Notes: generated by a model not told the origin, from the sequence alone. DNA of 64,000 nucleotides from Maricaulis sp. (GCF_030149235.1 NZ_JASBRW010000059.1:1-64000); one strand, 5' to 3'. Counted from the stretch's first letter, positions 1 through 12,430 are shown. Program-made: numbers and translations.

Positions 1-1743
1 GTTTTCCAGATAGGAAATCCAGTTCTCCCACGGCGCTTCCATGAAGTGGACATCGACCATCTCGATCGGGATTTCCGTCGTGCCGTAGAAGCTGATCAGC
101 TCGGTCAGGGCAACGAAAGGCGCAGAAGCCGCGAAGTGCTCAGAGGCAATGGTTGCGCCCCAGGACGAGGCAAAGCCGCCATAGGAGCCCCCGGTGATAC
201 CGACGCGATCGCTATCAACAATGCCCGCGTCCGACAGGGCTGTGATGCCATCAACCAGATCCCAGAACTCTTCGCCCGGCGCATCAAGATGGTCGAGCTT
301 GGCGAAGCGCTCACCGCGGCCCGTCGAGCCCCGGTAGTTGGGGTAGAAAACGGCGAAGCCCTCACCGGCCCCGATATGGCCGAGGCGCGAATAGCCATTG
401 ACCCAGCCATTGCTGTCATGGGCTTCCGGGCCGCCATGCACGGTCATGATCATCGGCCAGCCGCCCTCCGGCGCCTCGCCCTGCGGCGTGACCAGCACGC
501 CTTCGATACGCTCGCCATCACGGGCGGTGTATTCGAAGACGGACTGGTCACCCCAGGCGATATCGGCCAGCTGCGGGTTGTGGTCGGTCCAGCGCTCCAG
601 CGAGCGGCCGCTGGCGACAAAGAGCTCGCGCGGGTGATTAGCCGCATGGGCCGTCACGGCGAGTTCGCGGTCATCCCGGTCATAATCCATCGAGGAGATG
701 ACCATGCCCTCATGGCTGGAGCGACGCTCCTCGCGGCCATTGACGTTGTAATCGACCAGGGCCGTCCCGGTCCCAACAGAGGTCAGGGCGATAATGCTGT
801 CGCGATCGCGCCAGGCGATCTGGGAGATGTGCTGCTCGGCATCGCGCGCGATCTGGGTGAACTCACCCGTCGCGGTGTCGGCCACATGCAGCGTGCCCGC
901 CGTCGGATCGGCGCGATCGGCACCGGCCAGATAGGCAAAGCGCGAATTGTCCGGCGAGAAAGCCCCGCCCCCGATCTTGGCCGGGCTTTCAATGGCGGAA
1001 ATGACCTCACCCGTGGCCGCGTCGACGATATGCCAGTCGCGCTCCATCAGGCTGTCATCAACCAGCGTCGTCGGCGCCAGCGCCACCGCGAGACGCGAAC
1101 CGTCTTCGCTCATCACCATGGAAGAGGCATGGCCCGGCAGCTCATGTTTGACCGGCTCGGCGCCTTCGTCGGCCAGGTTCACCGACCAGAGATAGGAAAA
1201 GACGCCGTTTTCTTCATACACATTGGCGCGGAAGCCGCGTTCACGCAGCTGGCGCTGGAACGGGTCCTCTGCCTCGCGGGCGATGAAGAACAGCGTCTCG
1301 CCGTCCGGCGCCAGGGCATAGGACTGGATCGAGCTGGCATGGCTGAAGACACGGGTCGCTTCCCCACCATCGACCGGAATGGCGTAGAGCGTCGTGCCGC
1401 TATCACCGTCACGGCGGGTCAGGAAGTGGACCGCATCGCCACTGGGCGCCCATTCCACACCCCAGACCCGGCCTTCACCGGTGATGTAGGGACGGGCCTC
1501 ACCGGCGCCGGTCGCGATGTAGAGCTCGACATCGCCGCTGCCATCGGCCTCACCGACCACGACATTGCGCGGAACCGATACGGTGAAGGCGACATCATCG
1601 CCATCGGGTGACAGGGCAATGGCGCCGACCTGGCGGATCTCGAACAGGTCTTCCAGCGTCAAGGCGTCCTGGGCCAGGCCCGGCGCGCTCAGAGCGGCTA
1701 GGGCGGCAAGCCCCGCAGCGCCGCGCAAAATCGTACGATACAT
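1..1743 (-). CDS. S9 family (prolyl oligopeptidase-like) peptidase, 3' end cut by window edge
   Basis: The minus frame is open from an ATG at 1743 to the window edge, about 580 residues. The ORF track lacks it because no stop falls inside the window; it shows only the antisense ORF 46..1611. The N-terminus is a typical signal peptide (MYRTILRGAAGLAALAAL, then a cut near GLAQ). A beta-propeller-like region with repeated SPDG/APDG strands follows, then an alpha/beta hydrolase domain with HGGPEAH and the nucleophile motif GGSYGG near residue 518. The catalytic Asp and His should lie beyond the edge. By family knowledge it is an exported dipeptidyl/oligopeptidyl peptidase. A 123-bp gap separates it from the ABC gene, so it may have its own promoter. 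Confidence 0.93.
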   Translation of the reverse strand, partial: MYRTILRGAAGLAALAALSAPGLAQDALTLEDLFEIRQVGAIALSPDGDDVAFTVSVPRNVVVGEADGSGDVELYIATGAGEARPYITGEGRVWGVEWAPSGDAVHFLTRRDGDSGTTLYAIPVDGGEATRVFSHASSIQSYALAPDGETLFFIAREAEDPFQRQLRERGFRANVYEENGVFSYLWSVNLADEGAEPVKHELPGHASSMVMSEDGSRLAVALAPTTLVDDSLMERDWHIVDAATGEVISAIESPAKIGGGAFSPDNSRFAYLAGADRADPTAGTLHVADTATGEFTQIARDAEQHISQIAWRDRDSIIALTSVGTGTALVDYNVNGREERRSSHEGMVISSMDYDRDDRELAVTAHAANHPRELFVASGRSLERWTDHNPQLADIAWGDQSVFEYTARDGERIEGVLVTPQGEAPEGGWPMIMTVHGGPEAHDSNGWVNGYSRLGHIGAGEGFAVFYPNYRGSTGRGERFAKLDHLDAPGEEFWDLVDGITALSDAGIVDSDRVGITGGSYGGFASSWGATIASEHFAASAPFVALTELISFYGTTEIPIEMVDVHFMEAPWENWISYLEN

Positions 1744-1866
1744 GTGAAAACTCCCCTGTTGGGCATGTCATGTTCTTGTAGGCGCGCGCACCCTATAGGA
1801 CCGGCAGGTCACACGTCGAGCAAAACCGGCTGCGGCGAAAGCGTCAAATTTGCTGGGGAATTCGCT

Positions 1867-3678
1867 CTAGCGGTAAGCCTCGGCCTGGAGGGCGAACATC
1901 TCGGCATAGGCACCGCCCGCCGCGATGAGCGCATCATGGCGCCCGGCCTCGACCAGACGCCCCGCCTCAAGCACCAGGATCTGGTCGGCCGGACGCAGAT
2001 TGGACAGGCGGTGGGAGATGAGGATCAGGCTCTTGCCCTCGCGCGGCTGTGCCATAAGCGCGGCCTCGGCTTTGACATCAAGGGCGGCCGTCGGCTCGTC
2101 GAGGATCAGCATATCCGCGGCTTCATTGGCGTAGGCACGCGCCAGGCCGAGGCGCTTCCACTGTCCACCGGACAGCTCGAATCCGTCGAGGAAGCGTTTG
2201 GACAGGCGCGTCTCAAGCCCCTGCGGAAGGGCCGCGATCACCTCGGTCGCCAGCCCCTTCTCGGCCGCCCGGCTTGCAGCCTCATCGCTTAGCTCGGAGA
2301 AGCCAATCCCGGCGGAGATGTTTTCCCGGGCGGTGAGCTTGAAATTGGTCGAGGGCTGGAACAGCACACCGAAGCGCCGGGTCAGGGCATCGCGGTCCCA
2401 GTCGGCCAGATCGAGACCGTCCAGCATCACCCGGCCACCCTGTGGTCGGTAGAGCCCCAGCGCCAGCTTGACCAGGGTCGACTTGCCCGCGCCGTTGATA
2501 CCGACAATGCCTAGCGAAGTGCCCGGTGGCAGATGAAAGCTGACCTGGTCCAGCGCCGGACGCTCGGACAGAGGATAGGTGAAGCTGACATCCACGAAGC
2601 GCAAACCATCCGAGGGGTCCGGTCCCGCGCTTGCCCCCTGCCCCACCGGTTGGACCGGACGATCAAGCAGCGCGAACAGGTTGGAGACGTAGAGCACGTC
2701 ATCGACGACGCCATTGAAGGCGGACAGGAGATTGGTGATATTGGCCTGGCCCTGCTTCACCAGCCCGACGAACATCGTCATCTGGCCCAGCGTGATGGTC
2801 CCGGCAATGGTAACCCAGACGATCCAGAGCTTGGCACCCAGGAACACCGCCGAGCTGACAATCGCCAGCCCAGCACCCCATAGCGCCTGGCGCCCCTTGA
2901 GCGCGACATCATCCTGGTAGAGCTCACGGAACAGGGCCTGGTATCGCGCCATGATCGTCTTGCCGAAGCGGTAGTGCAGCCTTTCCTTGGCATTGCCTTC
3001 GGCGGAAATCAGCCCCTCGAGGTAGCTGCGCTCGCGGACCTGCGGCGTGCGGCCCTTGTAGAAATTATAGGCGGTATCGGAAAAGCGCAGATTGCCCAGA
3101 AACAGGGGAAGCGCCCCGCCAAGCATGAACAAGAGCAGGATGGGGGAGAAACTCCATAACAGGGCTGCCACCGAAATCAGGGTCACGGCCTGCTGGCCGC
3201 CATCGAAAATCCGGTTGATCAGGCTATAGGGCCGGCTGGTGGCAAACTGTTTGGTGATCACCAATTGCTGCTGGACGTCGGCCCGCTCGATCTCTTCCAG
3301 CGACAAGGCCTCGGCCCGCTCCAGGATCGCCGAGCTGGCGGCAAAACCGATCTCGGCATGAAGCCGGGATTTCTCGAAGGTGAGCAAACGGCGCAAAGCC
3401 AGGAGCAAGGCCAGCAGAGAGGTCTCGACGCCGACCCAGATCAGGGCCTGATTGCGGTCCTCTACCGCACCGCTCTCAATCGCTGCGACAACGCCATCAA
3501 CGACGAGTTTGGACATGTAGAGCGCCGCCGCCGGCAGGAGTGCGACGGCGAGGGTCAGCACGCCGGCCCAGATGATCAGGCCCGGCGAGGCCACAAAGGC
3601 CAGTTTGAGCGTACGCCAGGCATAGCCCAGCCCTGTACGTAGGCTGATCGTCTCGCTCTCGGGCGCCGCCTCGGCCAT
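1867..3678 (-). CDS. ABC exporter, fused permease and ATPase
   Basis: This is a 603-residue half-transporter. About six membrane segments occupy the first ~310 residues, followed by a nucleotide-binding domain with Walker A GINGAGKSTLVKL, signature LSGGQWKRLGLARA and Walker B MLILDEPTAALD. The layout is that of a type I exporter that works as a dimer in the inner membrane. The start lies 3 bp after the stop of the sulfotransferase fusion gene, so both are probably on one transcript. That suggests it exports the product of the two upstream sulfotransferase-family proteins, but the substrate cannot be read from the sequence. Confidence 0.93.
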   Translation of the reverse strand: MAEAAPESETISLRTGLGYAWRTLKLAFVASPGLIIWAGVLTLAVALLPAAALYMSKLVVDGVVAAIESGAVEDRNQALIWVGVETSLLALLLALRRLLTFEKSRLHAEIGFAASSAILERAEALSLEEIERADVQQQLVITKQFATSRPYSLINRIFDGGQQAVTLISVAALLWSFSPILLLFMLGGALPLFLGNLRFSDTAYNFYKGRTPQVRERSYLEGLISAEGNAKERLHYRFGKTIMARYQALFRELYQDDVALKGRQALWGAGLAIVSSAVFLGAKLWIVWVTIAGTITLGQMTMFVGLVKQGQANITNLLSAFNGVVDDVLYVSNLFALLDRPVQPVGQGASAGPDPSDGLRFVDVSFTYPLSERPALDQVSFHLPPGTSLGIVGINGAGKSTLVKLALGLYRPQGGRVMLDGLDLADWDRDALTRRFGVLFQPSTNFKLTARENISAGIGFSELSDEAASRAAEKGLATEVIAALPQGLETRLSKRFLDGFELSGGQWKRLGLARAYANEAADMLILDEPTAALDVKAEAALMAQPREGKSLILISHRLSNLRPADQILVLEAGRLVEAGRHDALIAAGGAYAEMFALQAEAYR

Positions 3679-3681
3679 GGC

Positions 3682-5109
3682 CTAGGCCACAGCGCCGACC
3701 GCGGCCTGTTCAGCCAGCATTTTACGCGACAGCACGGCACCCTTGTGCGGGAAGGGTTCGGTCGGGATCGGACGATCCAGGAAGCCGGCGAGCTTTTCGA
3801 AGCCTTCTCCAGAAACGATATCAATCACCAGGAGGTCATCCGGCCGGTCCTTGAAATACTCCATCACTTCGCGGACATGGCGGTCATAGACGGCGGAGAA
3901 CCGCTCGCGGTCAAAATTATAGCAGCCATAGACGGCGGCCCGCAGGAATTGGCGCATTTTCAGATGCACTTCCTCATCAGGGTCCTCGACATCCTTGAAA
4001 GCCGGGCGATTGAAATAATGCCGCGCGCAGGAGCCGAGCCAGCTTTCCTTGTCGCGAACCGTCAGGATGAATTTGCTGCCCGGATAGGTCTTGTCGAAAT
4101 GATGGTAGAAGGGGATCGTCGTGATATCCGTCAGACCATCATAATACTTGAGCAAAGTCAGGTCGTACTGGGCGTTGGAGAGCTCGGTATAGGTGTCTTC
4201 GTCGATGGGGTAATGGCTGCAGTCATAGCCCAGAACCTGGAGCGCCGCCGTCAGGCTGCGCGTTCCCGTGCGTGACAGGCCAAGGCCGAAGATCTTCTGC
4301 TGCCGGGCCTTGCTGGAATAATCCACTCGGGAGCGATTGGTCTTGAGCCAGTCGTCGAGCTCGTCCCGGGTAAAGTCCGGCTTTTCCGCCAGCCCCAGTG
4401 CCTGCATCTGCGATGTCGCGTGTTCCGGCAGCGCCTCGATAAAGGCATGCACTTCATCCGGGCTGGCCTCGGCTGGAACGGTCTGGCGGGCATAGTCCAC
4501 CGCATGGCGGGCCATGGTCAGATCACACATCACGCCCGGCTCGACCTCCCACTTCTCCATCGAGCGGATCAGGCGCGGCGCCTGGATCTTGGTGCGGCTG
4601 CGCAGTTCGCGAAGGGCGTATTTCATGAAGATGTGCTGATAGGACTGGAAGTGATCGTGCAGGATGTCAAAATTGCGGAATTGTTTCGACATCTTGCGCG
4701 GCTTCATCGCCAGATTGCGCAGCCGGGATTCCGGCCGCAGCACGTATTTCATGTCGTTTTCCGGTACTTCCGTCTCGGCCATCGCCCTGACGAGGTCAGC
4801 GCGTGTAATGTGCACCCCGCAATGCAGGCGGCCCCGGAACCGGTCGGTGACATAGCTGTCGACATAGGGCGCATCACACTGCTCGATAAAGTCGCGGACA
4901 TCTTCCAAGATGAGGCAGTCGGCATCCACATAGACGACATAATCGGCGTCATGCTCGATACGAAGCATCTGGTTGACGCATTCGGTGAAAGGCCGGACAT
5001 CATCGATGATATGTGTCGCATCCGGACGGATATGCTCGATCGCCAGCTCCAGCGCCACGTCACGCGTGCGCTCGTCAATCTGACGGAAAACGAGATCGAT
5101 CTTGGCCAT
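3682..5109 (-). CDS. Two-domain protein: glycosyltransferase-like N-terminus, sulfotransferase C-terminus
   Basis: 475 residues from the ATG at 5109; the track start at 5124 is five codons too early. The first ~190 residues look like a GT-A nucleotide-sugar transferase fragment with a DxD-type motif, YVDADC, and a following LHCGVH. A linker leads to a P-loop sulfotransferase domain from about residue 272, opening with GLGLSRTGTRSLTAAL, the phosphosulfate-binding loop of the Sulfotransfer_4 type, and a later RDKESWL that fits the PAPS 3'-phosphate site. The start overlaps the stop of the upstream sulfotransferase by one base (TGATG), implying translational coupling. Glycosyl transfer is an inference; the sulfotransferase fold is better supported. 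Confidence 0.8.
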   Translation of the reverse strand: MAKIDLVFRQIDERTRDVALELAIEHIRPDATHIIDDVRPFTECVNQMLRIEHDADYVVYVDADCLILEDVRDFIEQCDAPYVDSYVTDRFRGRLHCGVHITRADLVRAMAETEVPENDMKYVLRPESRLRNLAMKPRKMSKQFRNFDILHDHFQSYQHIFMKYALRELRSRTKIQAPRLIRSMEKWEVEPGVMCDLTMARHAVDYARQTVPAEASPDEVHAFIEALPEHATSQMQALGLAEKPDFTRDELDDWLKTNRSRVDYSSKARQQKIFGLGLSRTGTRSLTAALQVLGYDCSHYPIDEDTYTELSNAQYDLTLLKYYDGLTDITTIPFYHHFDKTYPGSKFILTVRDKESWLGSCARHYFNRPAFKDVEDPDEEVHLKMRQFLRAAVYGCYNFDRERFSAVYDRHVREVMEYFKDRPDDLLVIDIVSGEGFEKLAGFLDRPIPTEPFPHKGAVLSRKMLAEQAAVGAVA

Positions 5110-5963
5110 CACGCTGCCTCCCATTTGATCTTGGCATTAATATCGCCGGCCAGCGTGTCGAACAGGGCCGCGTGTTCCGCGGACAGTTCCGATTTCCAGC
5201 GCAAATCCAGCTCAATTCCACCGGAATGCTCACCGTAATAGGACCGGGTCCGCTCCGTAAGCGAGACAAAAGCGGCCTCTGGATCGCCGAACGCCGCCTT
5301 CGCGGCGAGGTATTGCGTCCCGTTATTACCACCGAGCACATGCTGCTGCATCGCAGTAAAGTCGAGCATTCCAGGCTCGAAATCGAGGTCCAGCCACTCG
5401 CAGAGCGCCCGGACCGTGGCTTCGGTATCGCTGGCGAGGTCCTCATAGCGCAATTCGCGCTTAGGCCCCTCGAACGCTTCGAAAAGCTCACGGGAAGTCG
5501 ACATTTTCTCCACCCATTGCCGGATCTGATCGCTCGGATCGCGCTCGGGATATTTGCGGATGCGCGAATTGACCACGGCTCGGCCATCGCGGGTGAGGAA
5601 GATGAGGTAGGGCGTGCCGCCCGCTGCCCACGTCTCTTCCGCCCGGGCCTCGATCCAGCGCTCGTCCTTGGTGGTGTCGACGATCACTCCGGCGCCGGTG
5701 AATTCGGCCAGCTGGGCATGCAGCGGCCGGTTCTTATCCCACTGGAATTTTGACCAGATCGGGCAATCCTCGCCGCAAATTTTGCAGACTCGCTTGCGCA
5801 AGGGCTTGGTCTCGTCGTGGAGATAGCGGACCTTGGCGCCTTCCCCCATGTAGAAGGCGCTCGAATGCGAGCCGAGCACCATGCCCAGCAGGGTCGAACC
5901 GGAATGGCCCGCCCCGCAGACTCCTATGGTTTTCAGGCCATCTGGCTGCGTTGTCATCGTCAT
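5109..5963 (-). CDS. Sulfotransferase family protein
   Basis: 284 residues from the ATG at 5963, chosen because AGGGA sits seven bases upstream and the P-loop follows soon after; the longer track start at 6059 adds an unlikely Cys-rich leader. The motif GVCGAGHSGSTLLGMVL is the 5'-phosphosulfate binding loop and FLTRDGRAVVNS fits the 3'-phosphate site. A CKICGEDC cluster near residue 65 could bind metal. No signal peptide is seen, so it should act in the cytoplasm with PAPS as donor. It is first in an apparent operon with the fusion protein and the ABC exporter. The acceptor is unknown. Confidence 0.87.
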   Translation of the reverse strand: MTMTTQPDGLKTIGVCGAGHSGSTLLGMVLGSHSSAFYMGEGAKVRYLHDETKPLRKRVCKICGEDCPIWSKFQWDKNRPLHAQLAEFTGAGVIVDTTKDERWIEARAEETWAAGGTPYLIFLTRDGRAVVNSRIRKYPERDPSDQIRQWVEKMSTSRELFEAFEGPKRELRYEDLASDTEATVRALCEWLDLDFEPGMLDFTAMQQHVLGGNNGTQYLAAKAAFGDPEAAFVSLTERTRSYYGEHSGGIELDLRWKSELSAEHAALFDTLAGDINAKIKWEAA

Positions 5964-6131
5964 ACATGTCCCTGCCGAAATCCCGCCCCCACGGCGATTC
6001 CCGCATCCCTCGAATATGGTTTGGACCGCGAAATTCACCGCATTGCAACAAAAATGCATCTAGAGTGATGTTTTCAAACGCAGACGTTGTTGTTTGCTCC
6101 AACCTGAACCGGGTGCGTGCTATCAGATCGC

Positions 6132-6605
6132 ATGACACCGGCTTCCCTGCATCTGCGTTATCAGCTCGACCAAATGGGTCCCACTCCTGCTGCGCTTCCC
6201 GCGGGCACCCGGTTCGTACGGTTCGAGCCAGCACATCATGCCCGCCCTGCCCGCTTTTTGCTCAACGCCGCCTATCGTGAAGGCGGTGGAAGGGTTGAAG
6301 AATTCGACGCCTGGTGGCCGCGGTTGGTGGCCGACGAGGAATATGATCCGGCGCTCTGTTTTGTGGTGAGCGCCGCGAGCGATGACGCTTTGATCGGCTT
6401 CGCCCATTGCTGGACGGGGGCGTTTATCAAAGACATCGCTGTGGCCTTGGATTGGCGCAATAGCGGCGTGGGCACTGCATTGATGCAGCAGATTTTTCAG
6501 ACCTTCCGAGCTCGCGGAGCGGGCCAGGTCGAGCTCAAGGTGGAGGCGAGCAATCCACATGGTGCTATCAGCTTTTACCGCAAACTGGGGATGAAGCCGG
6601 CCTGA
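6132..6605 (+). CDS. GNAT family N-acetyltransferase
   Basis: 157 residues from the ATG at 6132; the track uses a GTG at 6117, and neither has a strong ribosome binding site. The C-terminal half carries the GNAT acetyl-CoA loop region (DIAVALDWRNSGVGTALM, matching V-x-x-x-x-R-x-x-G-x-G/A) and ends with the usual NPHGAISFYRKLGM strand-helix. It is transcribed away from the sulfotransferase operon, so the DNA near 5964-6131 holds a divergent promoter region. The substrate is unknown. Confidence 0.88.
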   Translation: MTPASLHLRYQLDQMGPTPAALPAGTRFVRFEPAHHARPARFLLNAAYREGGGRVEEFDAWWPRLVADEEYDPALCFVVSAASDDALIGFAHCWTGAFIKDIAVALDWRNSGVGTALMQQIFQTFRARGAGQVELKVEASNPHGAISFYRKLGMKPA

Positions 6606-6705
6606 CGCCCTCTCCCGACACCACCCTGTCAGTATCCACACTGGACGCGGTCGCTGCTCAGCCCTACATCTCCGCCCTCGCGCCGCAACTGGACACGGCA
6701 ACAAT

Positions 6706-6720
6706 GTTCACGCATTGTTC
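6706..6720 (+). promoter_or_regulatory. LexA (SOS) box upstream of uvrA
   Basis: The sequence GTTCACGCATTGTTC is an exact match to the alphaproteobacterial LexA operator GTTC-N7-GTTC. It ends 41 bp before the uvrA ATG, a position suited to repression. uvrA is a known member of the SOS regulon in this class. Confidence 0.85.
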
Positions 6721-6761
6721 CGAGCGGCGATCTCGATTCCGGATGAAGGCAGGCTATCCGC

Positions 6762-9635
<2,874 letters not shown>

Positions 9636-9642
9636 AACCCTA

Positions 9643-10536
9643 TTATTGCTCTGACTCCGCCTCCGCGCGGGCTTCATCTTCGGCTTCGTCGGCCCGGATC
9701 TCCTCCCACCACTCGCCGGGCTCATCGGCCATAGCCATGGCGGCATAGGCGGGAATGCTGAGCCCCATAAGGTGGGCTGGGTATCCGAACAGGAAGACGA
9801 TAAGCGCAACCAGGGCGCCGTTAATGGCGAGTGAGGGATCTGCTAGCGTCAACGGCGCGAATGTGACCGAGCGCCATCCTTCCGCCAGCCCAAAGATCAT
9901 GATGACCAGCACCGCGAGCACGAAGCAGGCAAGGGCGAACAGCCAAAGCAAGATGCCCGAGAGGAAAATCGGCAGTACCAGCCCCCCACCGCGTTTCCAT
10001 GTTTGCCTTATCGAACTCGCTCGCCTTAGCATGGATAGGCTGACCGCTGCGGCAAGCCGCAGCGACGCATAAAGCGCCGCAATCAGCAGCACGCCAATCA
10101 CGATAAACAAGACAGCATTAGCCCCAGGTATCAAGAGACCAAGCCCCACCGCCGCGCCGACTAACGGGCCACCGACCATCAGAAACAACACGGCCGTGAG
10201 TAAACCGGCGACCAAGCCTGAAACTTCCATGGGCCCGATCCTGAAAGGGATGCCCGCTGGTATCTGCCCGGTCAGCAAGAGCCGCGTCCAGGCGAAATAA
10301 AGAGCCAGCTCGAGCGGCCAGGCGATCAGCATAGCCAGAGAATAGGCGGCGCCAGCGCCATCCTCCGAAACGGGCCCGATACCCACCCCTGCCCAATAAA
10401 TCAGAGCGTTTAACCCGAAGGTCCATGCCGTCAGGGTCCAGAAGGCGGTCGGCCGAAGCTTGGCCGCACGCGCGAACAAAGCGAGCGCGTTTACAATGTT
10501 GAAATCGCTATCGATCTCGGCAGGCGTCTTGCTCAC
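9643..10536 (-). CDS. Multi-pass membrane protein, paralogue 1 of a local family
   Basis: 297 residues if started at the GTG at 10536, which has GAGGGGG just upstream; the track start at 10569 would overlap the preceding gene by 23 bp. It has about six hydrophobic helices and an acidic C-terminal tail rich in Glu and Ala. A motif between helices, LLLTGQIPAGIPFRIG followed by PMEVSGL, aligns with FLTRRPMAAVIPLRLG in the neighbouring paralogues. No enzymatic motif is visible. It is the last gene of a minus-strand run with two other family members. Function unknown. Confidence 0.75.
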   Translation of the reverse strand: MSKTPAEIDSDFNIVNALALFARAAKLRPTAFWTLTAWTFGLNALIYWAGVGIGPVSEDGAGAAYSLAMLIAWPLELALYFAWTRLLLTGQIPAGIPFRIGPMEVSGLVAGLLTAVLFLMVGGPLVGAAVGLGLLIPGANAVLFIVIGVLLIAALYASLRLAAAVSLSMLRRASSIRQTWKRGGGLVLPIFLSGILLWLFALACFVLAVLVIMIFGLAEGWRSVTFAPLTLADPSLAINGALVALIVFLFGYPAHLMGLSIPAYAAMAMADEPGEWWEEIRADEAEDEARAEAESEQ

Positions 10537-10546
10537 GTCTACCCCC

Positions 10547-11413
10547 TCAAACCTCGGCCTTCGCCGCAATCGCCGCCGTCGGTCCCATCATCAACAAGGC
10601 CAGAACCGACTGAACTGGGCCGGCGATCCAGATCAGGTCGCCGACCGGGTTGGCCATTTGCGCGGCCAGCACTTCGGCATCGGGAATGGCGGACGGATCC
10701 GCGCCCAGGGTGAAGCTGGCCATCATCACGTCATAGGCGAGGACGAACTGGACGAGCATCAACACGACATAGATCGCCAGATGAGCGAAGAAGAGCGACC
10801 AGCCCATGCCCTTGCTGGCCTTCCAGCCGCCGAGGGTGAAGCGGCGCTGCTTGATGGAGAGCGGGAAGCTGACCGCGATCCGGCCCACGAAATACAACAC
10901 AGGCAAAATGACCAGAATGCCGGTCACAAATCCGGCATAGACCGCACCGTCCGGGTCGCCCCCCGACAGGGCCAGCGCCAGCGCCACCCCGGCAATGCCG
11001 CCAATGATGACCCCGACTAAGCCAATACCGATTAAAATCAGGCCCACGACCAGGAAGAGCAGAAGGAAATTCAGCTCATCGCGTCCCAGCTGGATCGGCA
11101 GGAAAGGCTTGGCATCCTCCCGGACCAGGACGCGATAACCACTGGCATAATGGACCGCGCCGAACACCAGGCCAACCAGCAACATCTGCCCGAGCGCGGC
11201 GAAATAGGGACCAATGGCTCCCGTCGACAGTCAGAGCGACGCTTCCGCATAATCCATGAAGAACGCCATCCCGCCCGGCGATTGCGCCCAGGTGTAATAG
11301 CCGATCATGATCAGGCCGAAGACGGCTATGAAAACGACGGAGTGCACCGGGCGCCAGAACAGGGTTCTGAACCCATAGGTCAGCATTTCCATGAAGCTTA
11401 TGCGGTTGGTCAT
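10547..11413 (-). pseudogene. Membrane protein paralogue 2, split by an in-frame TGA
   Basis: An ATG at 11413 with GGAGAA five bases upstream opens a frame that stops at TGA 11231-11233 after 60 codons. The same frame is open beyond the stop, reaches the ATG at 11185 and runs on to 10547. Together the halves make one ~288-codon member of the local family: an N-terminal helix, the AEASL-stop-LSTGAIG junction, then YRVLVREDAKPFLPIQLG aligned to the family motif. It is therefore a single gene broken by one nonsense codon. A recent mutation, sequencing error or read-through are possible; selenocysteine is unlikely because the position shows no conserved redox site. Confidence 0.72.
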
Positions 11414-11429
11414 GTGTTGTTCTCCGAAC

Positions 11430-12347
11430 TCAATTTTCCGCTTCAGCGCTGACAGCAGCGCCGCCGGATTGCTCCACCATGTCTTCCGGAAGTGTGCCGG
11501 CATGGCGCCGCACGGCGTAGGCTGTCGGCCCGAGGATCATCGCCATCATCATGGAGAAGACCACCACCATCACAGCTATGGCGACTCCAGTCGCTACAAC
11601 CGAAATCAGCGACATGCCGGCCAAGCTACCGTCCGCATCGACCGCGGCGGCGGACAGAGCTCCAATAATCGCCATCGGGATCATGAGGACGAACTGGAAC
11701 ACGAATGTGAGGCAATAGGCGACGACGATCGCCCCAAGCATTGGCCAGAACACCCCCTTTGTGACCGCCCACACGCTAACACCCACGATACGCCGGGTCT
11801 GAATGCTCAGCGCTAGCATTGGAAGGAGACGCACCACGATCCACGCGTAGAAACACAGGAAAAGCGGAACAAAGAGAACAACCCCCATCATGCCCACGCC
11901 GGAGTCCGATGGCGAAGAAAACGCCGACAAGCCAGCCGCCGCGAGGCCGATCGGAATGAGGAAGGCAATGGCGAGCAGAAAGTACAAGAGCATGAAGACC
12001 AGCACGGTCACGAACAGGCGCCATTCATCGCCCGCAAGCCGGAGTGGGATGAGACCGCCGACCTCGTCACGTACCAGGAAACGGAGCCAGGCCGTATAGG
12101 CCATGGTGGAAGAGATGAGGAGACCCGCGACGAGCGCAATAATGACGCCGACAGAGGGTTCTCCGATGTTCACCGCTTCGGTAGAACCGGAAATCGCGAA
12201 ATTATCTGACGTAATCACGACAAGGAGGGGTATGGCGACGAATGGGGCGATTGCCCATAACGCGACCCATAACCCTGCCAGTGGCCGCCTGATCATCAGA
12301 CGCGGCATGAAAAACACCGCATCACCAAGATTGAAACGCGTCGACAT
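11430..12347 (-). CDS. Multi-pass membrane protein, paralogue 3
   Basis: 305 residues from the ATG at 12347, preceded by GGGGGA; the track start at 12401 is too early. The N-terminus STRFNLGDAVFFMPRLMIRR resembles that of paralogue 4, and the mid-protein motif FLVRDEVGGLIPLRLAGDEW is the family signature. About six transmembrane segments are seen. The stop is 16 bp before the start of the interrupted paralogue 2, so both are likely co-transcribed. Function unknown. Confidence 0.82.
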   Translation of the reverse strand: MSTRFNLGDAVFFMPRLMIRRPLAGLWVALWAIAPFVAIPLLVVITSDNFAISGSTEAVNIGEPSVGVIIALVAGLLISSTMAYTAWLRFLVRDEVGGLIPLRLAGDEWRLFVTVLVFMLLYFLLAIAFLIPIGLAAAGLSAFSSPSDSGVGMMGVVLFVPLFLCFYAWIVVRLLPMLALSIQTRRIVGVSVWAVTKGVFWPMLGAIVVAYCLTFVFQFVLMIPMAIIGALSAAAVDADGSLAGMSLISVVATGVAIAVMVVVFSMMMAMILGPTAYAVRRHAGTLPEDMVEQSGGAAVSAEAEN

Positions 12348-12430
12348 GATTCCCCCAACCCTTGCCCTGCGCATCTGACACCACACACGCCCCGCGTGCA
12401 ATGTTGTGAGGAAACCAGATGTGGATTTGT

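Noticed and set aside
46-1611. Plus-strand ORF of 521 residues
   Set aside because: Antisense of the S9 peptidase, whose minus frame has a signal peptide and GGSYGG motif.
11231-11233. TGA as a selenocysteine codon
   Set aside because: No redox motif or conserved Cys at this place in the paralogues, no selenocysteine-specific genes in the window, and a nonsense mutation is simpler.
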